Positions 45,736-53,580 of a stretch of DNA of 64,000 bases are shown here, piece after piece. A program made the translations under genes and the position numbers. The stretch lies in NCBI RefSeq assembly GCF_018860705.1, contig NZ_JAHKQA010000007.1, positions 62,001 through 126,000 of the forward strand, in the 5' to 3' direction. This stretch comes from Citreicella sp. C3M06 (GTDB taxonomy: Bacteria > Pseudomonadota > Alphaproteobacteria > Rhodobacterales > Rhodobacteraceae). A model generated the notes under the pieces. That model was not told the DNA's origin. It saw only the letters and a program-made list of their open reading frames with translations, and made no database searches. Within the stretch, counting starts at the first letter, position 1. Each line of letters opens with the position of its first letter.

Positions 45736-46563
45736 ATGAGCGCAATCGCACACAAGAGCGTGCCGCTGCCGGACGATATCCGCGCCCGCAAAGGCGGCGT
45801 GCCGATTGTCAGCCTCACCGCCTATACCACGCCGATGGCTCAGCTGATGGACGCCCATTGCGATTTCGTGCTGGTGGGGGATTCCGTCGGCATGGTGCTG
45901 CACGGGCTGGAATCGACGCTGGGCGTCACGCTCGAGATGATGATCCTGCACGGCCGAGCGGTAAAGCGCGGGCTGAGCCGGGCGATGATGGTCGTCGACA
46001 TGCCCTTTGGCAGCTACGAGGAAAGCCGCGAGCAGGCGTTTCGCAACGCCGCCCGGATCATGGCGGAAACCGGCGCTGGCGCGGTGAAGCTGGAAGGCGG
46101 GGTGCAGATGGCGCCGACCATCGCGTTTCTGACCGGGCGCGGTATTCCGGTGATGGCGCATGTCGGCCTGACGCCGCAGTCGATCAACACGCTGGGTGGC
46201 TACAAGGTGCAGGGCCGGGGCGCGGCGGGCGAGGCGCTGCTGGCCGATGCCCGCGCCGTGGCCGAGGCCGGAGCCTTTTCCGTGGTGCTGGAAAAACTGC
46301 CCGCCGCGCTGGCCGACCGTGTGACCGAGGCGGTAGACATACCAACCATCGGCATCGGCGCGTCGGCGGGTTGTGACGGGCAGATCCTTGTGGTTGACGA
46401 CATGCTGGGGCTGTTCACCGCCTTCAAGCCGAAATTCGTCAAGCGCTATGCCAGCCTTGGCGATGAGGCCGAAGCCGCCATCGCCACCTATGCCGCAGAG
46501 GTGCGCGCCCGCGCCTTTCCCGCGCCAGAGCATGTCTTTGCCGATACGGAGCCGATGAAATGA
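45736..46563 (+). CDS. panB: 3-methyl-2-oxobutanoate hydroxymethyltransferase
   Basis: A 275-residue TIM-barrel enzyme that adds a hydroxymethyl group from methylene-THF to ketoisovalerate, first step of pantothenate synthesis. It has [15 protein letters not shown] near 25, [15 protein letters not shown] near 43 with the Mg Asp, VVDMPFGSY near 86, KLEGGV near 115, [10 protein letters not shown] near 135, and [15 protein letters not shown] near 205. AGGGAGGA precedes the ATG. It overlaps panC by 4 bases. Confidence 0.97.
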   Translation: MSAIAHKSVPLPDDIRARKGGVPIVSLTAYTTPMAQLMDAHCDFVLVGDSVGMVLHGLESTLGVTLEMMILHGRAVKRGLSRAMMVVDMPFGSYEESREQAFRNAARIMAETGAGAVKLEGGVQMAPTIAFLTGRGIPVMAHVGLTPQSINTLGGYKVQGRGAAGEALLADARAVAEAGAFSVVLEKLPAALADRVTEAVDIPTIGIGASAGCDGQILVVDDMLGLFTAFKPKFVKRYASLGDEAEAAIATYAAEVRARAFPAPEHVFADTEPMK

Positions 46564-47402
46564 CCGAGATCATCCGCGACAAGGCGGCCCTGCGCGCCCG
46601 TGTCACCGCTTGGAAACGCGCCGGAGAGGTGATCGGCGTGGTGCCCACCATGGGGGCGCTGCACGAGGGCCACCTGAGCCTTGCGCAGGCGGCAAGGGCC
46701 GGGGCCGACCGGGTGATCGTGACGATTTTCGTCAATCCTCGGCAGTTCAACAATCCGTCTGATCTGGAAAACTACCCGCGCACCGAACATCAGGATGCCG
46801 AAAAGCTCGCGCCGTTCGGGGTCGATGTAATCTATGTGCCCGGCCCGTCAGAGATCTATCCCGATGGCTTTGCAACCTCGGTGCATGTGGAGGGGCTGAC
46901 CGAGATCCTGTGCGGGGCGTTCCGGCCGGGGCATTTCGACGGGGTGACCACCGTTGTGCCCAAGCTGTTCCTTCAGACCGGCGCCGACAAGGCGTGGTTC
47001 GGCGAAAAGGACTACCAGCAATTGCAGGTGGTGCGGCGAATGGCGGCGGATCTGGATATCCCGGTCGAGGTGATCGGCTGCCCCACGGTGCGCGAACCCG
47101 ATGGGCTGGCGCTGTCCTCGCGCAACCTGTTGCTGCCGGCTGATGCGCGGGCCAAGGCCCCGGCGCTGGGCCACGTCATGCAGGGCATGGCCGAGGCACT
47201 GGCGCAGGGCGGGACCATGGCCGAACTGGTCGCGCCCGCCGAAGCGGCGCTCGCGGGCGCGGGCTTCGACAAGGTCGAATACCTTGAATTGCGCGCCGCC
47301 GACGGGCTGGCCCTGCTGGATCGGCTCGACCGCCCGGCGCGGTTGCTCGCCGCCGCATGGATTGGCGGCGTGCGGCTGATCGACAATATCGCGGTCGGCT
47401 GA
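46560..47402 (+). CDS. panC: Pantoate-β-alanine ligase (pantothenate synthetase)
   Basis: A 280-residue ATP-dependent ligase. The adenylation motif is [17 protein letters not shown] (HxGH near residue 34), followed by [10 protein letters not shown] near 57, [19 protein letters not shown] near 118, [15 protein letters not shown] near 143 and the KMSKS-like end [10 protein letters not shown] near 181. It forms a two-gene pantothenate operon with panB (ATGA overlap). panD is not in the window. Confidence 0.97.
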   Translation: MTEIIRDKAALRARVTAWKRAGEVIGVVPTMGALHEGHLSLAQAARAGADRVIVTIFVNPRQFNNPSDLENYPRTEHQDAEKLAPFGVDVIYVPGPSEIYPDGFATSVHVEGLTEILCGAFRPGHFDGVTTVVPKLFLQTGADKAWFGEKDYQQLQVVRRMAADLDIPVEVIGCPTVREPDGLALSSRNLLLPADARAKAPALGHVMQGMAEALAQGGTMAELVAPAEAALAGAGFDKVEYLELRAADGLALLDRLDRPARLLAAAWIGGVRLIDNIAVG

Positions 47403-47405
47403 GAC

Positions 47406-48197
47406 TTAGCGCAGGATTGGCGGGCTGTCCGGGTCGGACCCCGGCGCGATGGGTTCGATCCGCGCAGGCTTTTCCGGTTCGGGTAGATCGAAGCGCAGCC
47501 CGACGCGGGTTAGCGATGCCGCCAGCGGGTCGTGATCGCGCACGAAGGTCACGTCGAGCGAGCCAGCTTCGATTCCCGAAAACACCAGCGCCTCGTTCAC
47601 GGCGCGGGCCAGCGCATCCTCGGCCCCCGGCACTGCCCCGGCAAAGGCCAGAAGGTGGCTGCGGGTGCCATCCTCATAGCGCACCCCGGCAAGCCACGCG
47701 GCGCGGGCAAGCCCCACCGCCGTTGCCAGCTTGGTGTCCAGCGCGGTGATCAGCGACTCGGGCAGCCCGCCCGGCGGCGTGACCTCTTCGATCTGGCCAT
47801 GGGTTTCGGCGGGGCCATGGCCCAGCGTCTCGTTCAGCCAGTCCACCGCCTCGGGCGGCAGCAGGATCGACGATGGCGCCACCTCGAGGTTGACCGCAAG
47901 ACCGATGCCTTGCCCTGCCAGCATCGACGCGCAGGCCCGCCCCGACAGCGCCGCATAGGGCGCGGCGGCCCCGACGAATTGCGACAGGCGCTCTTCGCGA
48001 TCGAACACCAGCACAAAGGAGGCATCGGCCAGTTCGAACACCTCGGGTTCGACGGTGTCGCCGGTCGCTTCTTTCGCCAGCAACACGAACAGCTCGCCAT
48101 CGGCAAGCCGTTCGTAGAACCGCAGGCGGGCGGCCCCGTCCAGCGGGGCGGCCTCCATCGCGGCATGGGCGTGGTCGAGTGGGGTTTCCAAAGTCAT
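47406..48197 (-). CDS. SseB-family protein
   Basis: A 263-residue cytoplasmic protein. The N-terminal domain (about 10-120: LDHAHAAMEAAPLDGAARLRF, GELFVLLA, FVLVFDREERLSQFVG, PYAALSGRACASML) is the SseB N-terminal fold, and the rest fits the SseB C-terminal domain. SseB relatives are of poorly known role, named for enhancement of serine sensitivity in E. coli. The start overlaps the stop of the glycosylase gene (ATGA). It converges with panC, 3 bases apart. Confidence 0.8.
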   Translation of the reverse strand: MTLETPLDHAHAAMEAAPLDGAARLRFYERLADGELFVLLAKEATGDTVEPEVFELADASFVLVFDREERLSQFVGAAAPYAALSGRACASMLAGQGIGLAVNLEVAPSSILLPPEAVDWLNETLGHGPAETHGQIEEVTPPGGLPESLITALDTKLATAVGLARAAWLAGVRYEDGTRSHLLAFAGAVPGAEDALARAVNEALVFSGIEAGSLDVTFVRDHDPLAASLTRVGLRFDLPEPEKPARIEPIAPGSDPDSPPILR

Positions 48198-48787
48198 GTC
48201 ATCGCCTCGCGGACGCGGGATCGCAGCACCGGCAAAAGCTCGGCCTCGAACCACGGGTTGCGTTTGAGCCATGCGGTATTGCGCCACGACGGATGAGGCA
48301 AGGGGATTGCGCCCGGCAAATGGTCGCGCCAGCCGCGCACCGTCTCGGTGACGCCGGTTTTCACGCCGAGATGATAGCGATGGGCATAGCCGCCGATATA
48401 AAGCCGCAGTTGAACGTCGCCCAATGCGGCGAACAGCCGGTCGTGCCACGTGGCACGGCAGATCGGCGGCGGCGGCAGGTCGGACCCGGCGGCATCATAG
48501 CCCGGAAAGCAAAAGGCCATTGGTATGATCGCCACCTTCGAGCGGTCCCAGAAGGTCGCCTCGTCCAGCCCCAGCCAATCACGAAGGCGTATGCCCGACG
48601 CATCATCAAATGGCTTCTGGCTTTGATGCGCCCGCAGTCCCGGCGCCTGCGAGGCGATCAGCAGCCGCGCGCCCGGCGCGAACCAGACCACCGGGCGCGG
48701 GGCGTGCTGGGTGCGGGTGGTGGCAAAGCGCGGCGCACACAGGCGGCAGGCGCGGAGATGATCGGCGAGTTCTGGCAACGGTTCCAT
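48194..48787 (-). CDS. Uracil-DNA glycosylase family protein with Fe-S-type cysteines
   Basis: A 197-residue UDG-superfamily protein. The family core is LLIASQAPGLRAH near 42 and the end motif LPHPSWRNTAWL near 164. Cys14, Cys17, Cys93 and Cys110 are spaced C-x2-C-x75-C-x16-C, close to the 4Fe-4S pattern of family 4/5 enzymes. The usual catalytic Asp/Asn position after the first motif is not clear here (AHQSQKPFDD), so base-excision activity is likely but unproven. It forms an operon with SseB and diverges from arsR. Confidence 0.8.
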   Translation of the reverse strand: MEPLPELADHLRACRLCAPRFATTRTQHAPRPVVWFAPGARLLIASQAPGLRAHQSQKPFDDASGIRLRDWLGLDEATFWDRSKVAIIPMAFCFPGYDAAGSDLPPPPICRATWHDRLFAALGDVQLRLYIGGYAHRYHLGVKTGVTETVRGWRDHLPGAIPLPHPSWRNTAWLKRNPWFEAELLPVLRSRVREAMT

Positions 48788-48827
48788 GAGGGGCAGATAA
48801 GTGCGTGGCGCGAGATTGCCAGAACAG

Positions 48828-48843
48828 TTCGAAAATTATCGAA
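48828..48843. promoter_or_regulatory. Inverted repeat, candidate ArsR operator
   Basis: TTCGA-AAATTA-TCGAA is a perfect 5-base inverted repeat around 6 AT bases, 43 bases before the arsR start, in the divergent region with the glycosylase gene. The size and AT core suit an ArsR/SmtB dimer. Confidence 0.5.
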
Positions 48844-48886
48844 ATGAACCGTTGCGTGCGGGAAATGTTTCGATGATGCTAGAAAT

Positions 48887-49243
48887 ATGAAACACGAATC
48901 CCCCATCCCCAAAGATATGCCGCTGGAGATCGCCGCGTCGAAATTCGCCGCGCTTGGCTCTGAACAGCGGCTGAGCGTGCTCAGGGCGCTGGTGCGCTCC
49001 GGCCCCTCGGGCATCAGCATCGGGGCGCTTGGCGCGCGCACCGGCGTCACCGGCTCGACCCTGACCCATCATCTGCGCATCCTGACCCATGCCGGCCTCG
49101 TGCGGCAGGAAAAGCAGGGCCGCAGCATCATCTGCGCCGCCGCCGCCTATGAAGAGGTGCAGGCATTGTCTGAGTTTCTTGTCACCCAATGCTGTGCCGA
49201 TTGCGAGGGTTGCAGCGAACACCCGGAGCATCACGATGGCTGA
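48887..49243 (+). CDS. ArsR/SmtB-family metal-responsive repressor
   Basis: A 118-residue winged-helix repressor. The recognition region GARTGVTGSTLTHHLRILTHAG (about 49-70) and the wing VRQEKQGRSIIC are typical. The C-terminus is a metal-type tail, with Cys102, Cys103, Cys106, Cys109, His112, His115 and His116 crowded in the last 17 residues, plus Cys83. ArsR proteins use such thiols for As(III), Cd or Zn; which one binds here is not known. Its last 8 bases overlap the start of the permease gene, so the two make one self-controlled unit. Confidence 0.9.
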   Translation: MKHESPIPKDMPLEIAASKFAALGSEQRLSVLRALVRSGPSGISIGALGARTGVTGSTLTHHLRILTHAGLVRQEKQGRSIICAAAAYEEVQALSEFLVTQCCADCEGCSEHPEHHDG

Positions 49244-50264
49244 CACATGGCGTCCGGCACGGCTGCCGAAACTCGACAAGGCCTGGATGGCGAGCGCGCT
49301 GCTGCTGCTGTCTGTCGCTCTGGTCGATACGCCCCAGACTCTGCCCACGGCGCAGTTCGCGCTGGGAGCTCTGTTGCACACGCTGCCTTTCGTGCTGTTT
49401 GCTGTGGCGGCGGTGGCCACGATCAAGGCCTCCGGGGCCGAGACCCTGCTGGCCAAGGCCTTTGAGGGGCGCGAGACCCGGATGATCGTGCTGGCCGCGG
49501 TGCTGGGCGGGCTGTCGCCGTTCTGTTCCTGCGAGGTGATCCCGTTCATCGCCGCGCTGCTGGCGGTGGGCGCGCCGCTCAGCGCGGTGATGGCCTTCTG
49601 GCTGGCCTCGCCGCTGATGGACCCGGCGATGTTTCTGGTGACGGCGGGCACGCTGGGGCTGGATTTTGCGCTGGCCAAGACGCTGGCCGCGGTGGCGATC
49701 GGGCTTGCGGGCGGGCTGGGCGCCATGGCGTTGAAGCGCAGCCCGGTGTTTGCCGATCCGCTGAAGCCGCAGCCCAAGACCTGTGGCAGCAGCTGTTGTG
49801 GCGGCGTGACGAAGCCGTTTCAGGGGACACCGAAATGGCGTTTCTGGCAGGATGCGGCGCGGCGCGAGACCTTCCGCACCGAGGCGCAGGCCAACCTTGT
49901 CTTCCTGCTGAAATGGCTGCTGCTCGCCTATCTGATCGAGGCCGTGATGCTGCGCTATATCCCCGCAGAAACCATCGCGGGCGTTCTGGGCGGCACCGGG
50001 GTCTGGCCGATCTTGCTGGGCGCGCTGATCGGGGCCCCGGCGTATTTGAACGGCTATGCTGCCGTGCCGCTGGTCGATGCGCTGCTGGCGCAGGGCATGG
50101 CGCCGGGCGCGGCGATGAGCTTTGTGGTGGCGGGCGGCGTCAGCTGCATTCCGGCGGCCATCGCGGTCTGGGCGCTGGTCAAGCCGCGGGTGTTTGCCGC
50201 CTATTTCGGCTTTGCCCTGATCGGGGCCTTCGCCGCCGGTCTTGCCTGGGGCGCCATCGCCTGA
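49236..50264 (+). CDS. DUF318/YraQ-type permease, candidate metal(loid) exporter
   Basis: A 342-residue membrane protein with about eight helices in two halves. The first half carries the family motif GGLSPFCSCEVIPFIAALLA with Cys97 and Cys99, followed by SPLMDPAMFLV; a cytoplasmic link near 183-188 reads CGSSCCGG. Relatives include the organoarsenical exporter ArsP. The arsR gene overlaps it by 8 bases, which supports a thiol-reactive metal or metalloid substrate, but the cargo is inferred. I chose the ATG at 49236; upstream sequence in frame is the shadow of arsR. Confidence 0.83.
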   Translation: MADTWRPARLPKLDKAWMASALLLLSVALVDTPQTLPTAQFALGALLHTLPFVLFAVAAVATIKASGAETLLAKAFEGRETRMIVLAAVLGGLSPFCSCEVIPFIAALLAVGAPLSAVMAFWLASPLMDPAMFLVTAGTLGLDFALAKTLAAVAIGLAGGLGAMALKRSPVFADPLKPQPKTCGSSCCGGVTKPFQGTPKWRFWQDAARRETFRTEAQANLVFLLKWLLLAYLIEAVMLRYIPAETIAGVLGGTGVWPILLGALIGAPAYLNGYAAVPLVDALLAQGMAPGAAMSFVVAGGVSCIPAAIAVWALVKPRVFAAYFGFALIGAFAAGLAWGAIA

Positions 50265-50329
50265 GTCGGCGTTAACGCCTTGGTCACAGCTGGGGCAGCC
50301 CGCGCCATCTTGTGGCCCACACAACCAGA

Positions 50330-50370
50330 CAATCGCCGGATAACACCCCCGGCGATTGCTCTTTGTTTCC
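50330..50370 (+). terminator. Rho-independent terminator after the permease gene
   Basis: CAATCGCCGG (50330-50339) and CCGGCGATTG (50349-50358) make a perfect 10-bp stem with a 9-base loop, followed by CTCTTTGTTTCC. It separates the arsR-permease unit from the capsule genes. Confidence 0.8.
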
Positions 50371-50465
50371 TGATCGGGACATAATATCACCAGATTCCAC
50401 GCCTAAGACATGCTTAATCTGCCCTCTGTATTGCTGAGGAGGGCGTATGGTGCGGGGCACGGTGG

Positions 50466-51125
50466 ATGCTTGAGTTTGACACGGTCAGCAAGTCCTTCTG
50501 GACAGGGCAGCGGCGCAAGGTGATCCTTGACCGCGTGTCGTTCCGGGTGGAACTTGGCCAGTCGCTGGGCATCCTTGCTCCGAACGGTACCGGCAAGTCG
50601 ACGCTGATCCGCATGATGGCCGGGCTGGAAAAGCCCGACGAGGGCGAGATACGCTCGACCAGCCGGGTGTCTTTTCCGCTGGGATTCATGGGCGGGGTGG
50701 TGTCGAAGATCTCGGCGCGCGAGAACTCTCGGTTCATCGCCCGGATGTACGGTATCGATCCGGATTACGTCGAAAGCTTCTGCCGCTGGCTCTGCAACCT
50801 TGGGGAATATTTCGATCAGCCGCTGGGCACCTATTCCAGCGGCATGCGCTCGCGCTTTACCTTTGCGCTGATGCTGGCGCTGGATTTCGACATCTATCTC
50901 ATCGACGAGGGGATGCCCAATTCCACCGACGTCGAGTTCAACAAGAAGGCGGGCGAACTCCTCGCAGAGCGGCTGCGTACGACGACCATCGTGATCGTCT
51001 CGCACCAGCCACAGATCCTTGAACGCTTCGCGCGCAAGGCGGCGGTCCTGATGGACGGCAAACTGCACATGTTTGAAACCTTGGAAGAGGCGAAGCGACT
51101 CTATGACTACGAAACCCAAGGCTAA
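50466..51125 (+). CDS. Capsule export ABC transporter ATP-binding protein (KpsT-like)
   Basis: A 219-residue ATPase. Walker A reads GILAPNGTGKST near residue 36: the first Gly of the P-loop (GxxxxGKS) is Ala while the NGxGKST core is intact. The signature is TYSSGMRSRFTFAL near 122 in place of LSGGQ, typical of KpsT/Wzt, with Walker B DIYLIDEGM and switch His in VSHQPQ. It would drive the KpsM-like permease at 1.4 kb. It overlaps the KpsE-like gene by 23 bases. GGTGG is the only ribosome binding site in front of it. Confidence 0.88.
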   Translation: MLEFDTVSKSFWTGQRRKVILDRVSFRVELGQSLGILAPNGTGKSTLIRMMAGLEKPDEGEIRSTSRVSFPLGFMGGVVSKISARENSRFIARMYGIDPDYVESFCRWLCNLGEYFDQPLGTYSSGMRSRFTFALMLALDFDIYLIDEGMPNSTDVEFNKKAGELLAERLRTTTIVIVSHQPQILERFARKAAVLMDGKLHMFETLEEAKRLYDYETQG

Positions 51126-52800
51126 GAAATTCCGTGTCCGCCGCAGCGGCGAGATGGAGGCGGGCGGCGCTTTGCCCGGGGCGGCAACCAATGACGCGAC
51201 GCCCCCGGTGCCTCCGGCAGAGCCTGCGCAGCCAGCCAGGCCAGCGCCGGTGTCGCAGCCGGGCAAAGCGCAGGACGCCGAAGATCTGCGCCCGCCGGTT
51301 CAGCCTGCGCCACGCTCGCAGCCGGCAACTGCCGAGGCTGCGAGGGACGCAAAGACCGACATGGACGCGATCCGCAACGAAGGCCTGACCGGGCGTCAAC
51401 TGCGCATGGCGCGGCGCGTGGCGCAAAAGCACGGCATGGCGCCGACCTCGGATTTCGATGCGGTGCGCCTCTTGCGGGTCCGCGGCATCGACCCGTTTCA
51501 GCGCGCGAACATGCTGGAACTCGTGGTGCCGGACAAAGGCACCGACAGCCCCGCCGCCGAAGCGCCCGCCCCGGGCGGCAAGGTGCAGCTGCCGCAGAAG
51601 GTCGAGACCGGCAAGGTGCAGCTGCCCTCGACCCAGATGGCCAGCCCGTCGGAACGGCGCGCCGCCGAGATCATGCAGATCCAGCAGGATCTGGCCGCCC
51701 GGCGCCGCAAGAAGCTGCTGCTGCTGCTGACGCGGCTGGCGTTCTTCGTGTTTCTGCCGACGATCCTTGCGGGGTATTATTTCTACATCATGGCGACGCC
51801 GATGTTTGCCACGAAGTCGGAATTCCTTATTCTCAAGGCCGAAAGTTCGGCCAGTTCGATGGGCTCGCTGTTCTCGGGCACGCAATTTGCCACCAATCAG
51901 GACGCGATCGCGGTGCAAAGCTACCTGATGTCCAAGGATGCGATGCTGCGGCTCGACCGGGACGAAGGCTTCAAGACCCATTTCGAACAGGACTGGATCG
52001 ACCCGATCCAGCGGCTTGATCCCGGTGCCTCGAACGAGGCGGCCTATGCGCTGTACAAGCGCAACATCGAGATCGGCTATGACCCGACCGAAGGTGTCAT
52101 CAAAATGCAGATCCTTGCCGCCGACCCCGAGACCGCGGCACGGTTCAGCCGTGCGCTGATCGGATATGCCGAAGCCCGCGTCGACAACCTGTCGATGCGC
52201 AAGCGTTCGAACGCGGTGGATGATGCCGAGGTCGGGCTCAGGGATGCCGAGGCGGCGCGGGCGCAGGCGCAGGAAAAGCTGGTGCGCTTGCAGCAGGACG
52301 GCGCCGTCATCGACCCCGAAGGGCGCATTGCCGCGCTGCGCGGGCAGGTCAACAACATCGAAATCCAGCTTCAGGAAAAGCAGCTTGCGCTTCAGGCGCT
52401 GCTCGACAACGCGCGTCCGAACCAGGCCAAGGTCGACGGGGCGCGTGGCGATGTGCGCCGGCTTGAGGCGCTGCTGGCCACGCTGAACAACCAGATGACG
52501 CAGGCAACAACCGGGGAAAATTCGCTGGCCGAGATCGCGGTGCAGATCAAGCTGGCCGAGGCCGATCTGTCGACCCGCGACCTGATGCTTCAGACGGCGC
52601 TGGAACGGCTGGAACAGGCGCGACGGGATGCCGACAGTCAGGCGCGCTATCTGACCACCTCGGTGGTGCCGGTCGCCTCCGAAGACCCGAGCTATCCGCG
52701 CAAGTTCGAGAACACCATCCTCGCGTTCCTGATCTTTTCGGGGGTCTACCTGATGTTCTCGCTGACCGCGTCGATCCTGCGCGAGCAGGTGTCGAGCTAA
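51103..52800 (+). CDS. Capsule polysaccharide export inner-membrane protein (KpsE-like)
   Basis: A 565-residue Wzz/PCP-type protein. A cytoplasmic N-terminus of about 200 residues is rich in Pro, Ala and basic residues and contains RQLRMARRVAQKHGM near 100 and two GKVQLP repeats near 165-178. Helix one lies at about 208-230, a periplasmic domain with long coiled coils (about 365-480, rich in Gln, Glu and Ala) follows, and helix two is at about 540-558. KpsE links the ABC exporter to the outer-membrane channel. The outer-membrane partner KpsD is not seen here. Confidence 0.87.
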   Translation: MTTKPKAKKFRVRRSGEMEAGGALPGAATNDATPPVPPAEPAQPARPAPVSQPGKAQDAEDLRPPVQPAPRSQPATAEAARDAKTDMDAIRNEGLTGRQLRMARRVAQKHGMAPTSDFDAVRLLRVRGIDPFQRANMLELVVPDKGTDSPAAEAPAPGGKVQLPQKVETGKVQLPSTQMASPSERRAAEIMQIQQDLAARRRKKLLLLLTRLAFFVFLPTILAGYYFYIMATPMFATKSEFLILKAESSASSMGSLFSGTQFATNQDAIAVQSYLMSKDAMLRLDRDEGFKTHFEQDWIDPIQRLDPGASNEAAYALYKRNIEIGYDPTEGVIKMQILAADPETAARFSRALIGYAEARVDNLSMRKRSNAVDDAEVGLRDAEAARAQAQEKLVRLQQDGAVIDPEGRIAALRGQVNNIEIQLQEKQLALQALLDNARPNQAKVDGARGDVRRLEALLATLNNQMTQATTGENSLAEIAVQIKLAEADLSTRDLMLQTALERLEQARRDADSQARYLTTSVVPVASEDPSYPRKFENTILAFLIFSGVYLMFSLTASILREQVSS

Positions 52801-52811
52801 GGGGAAAAGGC

Positions 52812-52832
52812 GCGGGGCCGCGATGGCCCCGC
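52812..52832. terminator. Hairpin between the converging KpsE-like and FMN reductase genes
   Basis: GCGGGGCC (52812-52819) and GGCCCCGC (52825-52832) form a perfect 8-bp stem with a GCGAT loop. It is 12 bases past one stop and 11 from the other. The T-rich run is weak on either side, so strength is uncertain. Confidence 0.55.
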
Positions 52833-52842
52833 CCCGGGCGTT

Positions 52843-53406
52843 TCAGCGGATGGTCTTTAGCGCGCCGGCCCAGACGTGCAGCTCGTCGAGCATTCCGGCG
52901 GTGCCCTTGGCGACCTCGACATTGGGGGTCAGCGTGCCCTCCTTGGTGAGATCTCCAAACACCATTGGCATCGGCACCGCCTGCTTGAGCGGCATGATCC
53001 CCATATTCGCAAGCAGCATCCGCAGCTCCTGCGCTGAACGCAGCCCGCCCGAAATGCCGCCGTAGGACACGACGCCCGCGACCTTGCGATTCCATTCCAC
53101 CACCAGCGCCTGAAGCGCGTTGACCACGGCGGCGGGCGGAAAGCCGTTGTATTCCGGTGTCACGAAGACAAACGCATCGGCATCGGCGACGGCGGCGCTC
53201 AGGGCCTTGGTGTGGTCCTGCGTGTAGTTCTGCATGGCCGGATGGTTCGGCTCGTCCAGCAGCGGCAGGTTGAAGCTTTCGAGGTCAAGGATCTCGACCT
53301 CGAACTTGCCATGGGCGCTGGCCTGCTCGGCAACCCAGTTGCTGATGATCGGACCGATGCGGCCGGGGCGGGTGGAGGCGGTGACGATCTTGAGCTTCAA
53401 AGCCAT
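52843..53406 (-). CDS. NAD(P)H-dependent FMN reductase
   Basis: A 187-residue flavodoxin-fold reductase. The FMN phosphate loop is STRPGRIGPIISNW near residue 11 and the ring-binding segment is TPEYNGFPPAAVVNALQ near 82; SYGGISGGLRSAQEL near 114 is also conserved. Relatives reduce quinones, chromate or azo compounds or supply reduced FMN; the physiological role is open. AAGGA lies before the ATG at 53406. Monocistronic, diverging from the BCCT gene. Confidence 0.88.
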   Translation of the reverse strand: MALKLKIVTASTRPGRIGPIISNWVAEQASAHGKFEVEILDLESFNLPLLDEPNHPAMQNYTQDHTKALSAAVADADAFVFVTPEYNGFPPAAVVNALQALVVEWNRKVAGVVSYGGISGGLRSAQELRMLLANMGIMPLKQAVPMPMVFGDLTKEGTLTPNVEVAKGTAGMLDELHVWAGALKTIR

Positions 53407-53580
53407 GTCGGGAAATCCTTGCAGGGTGAGAGGTTGCCAAACACCTAAGCTTCTGCCGGGCTGTCGCAATCCACGGGGCCGCACAGCCGACATGCAGCGC
53501 TGCACAGGCGAATTCGGCAAGGAACATCCTTTGCAACCCTGCGTTGGGTGAAAATTGCATTGCAAAAGGCAGGGACAGTC

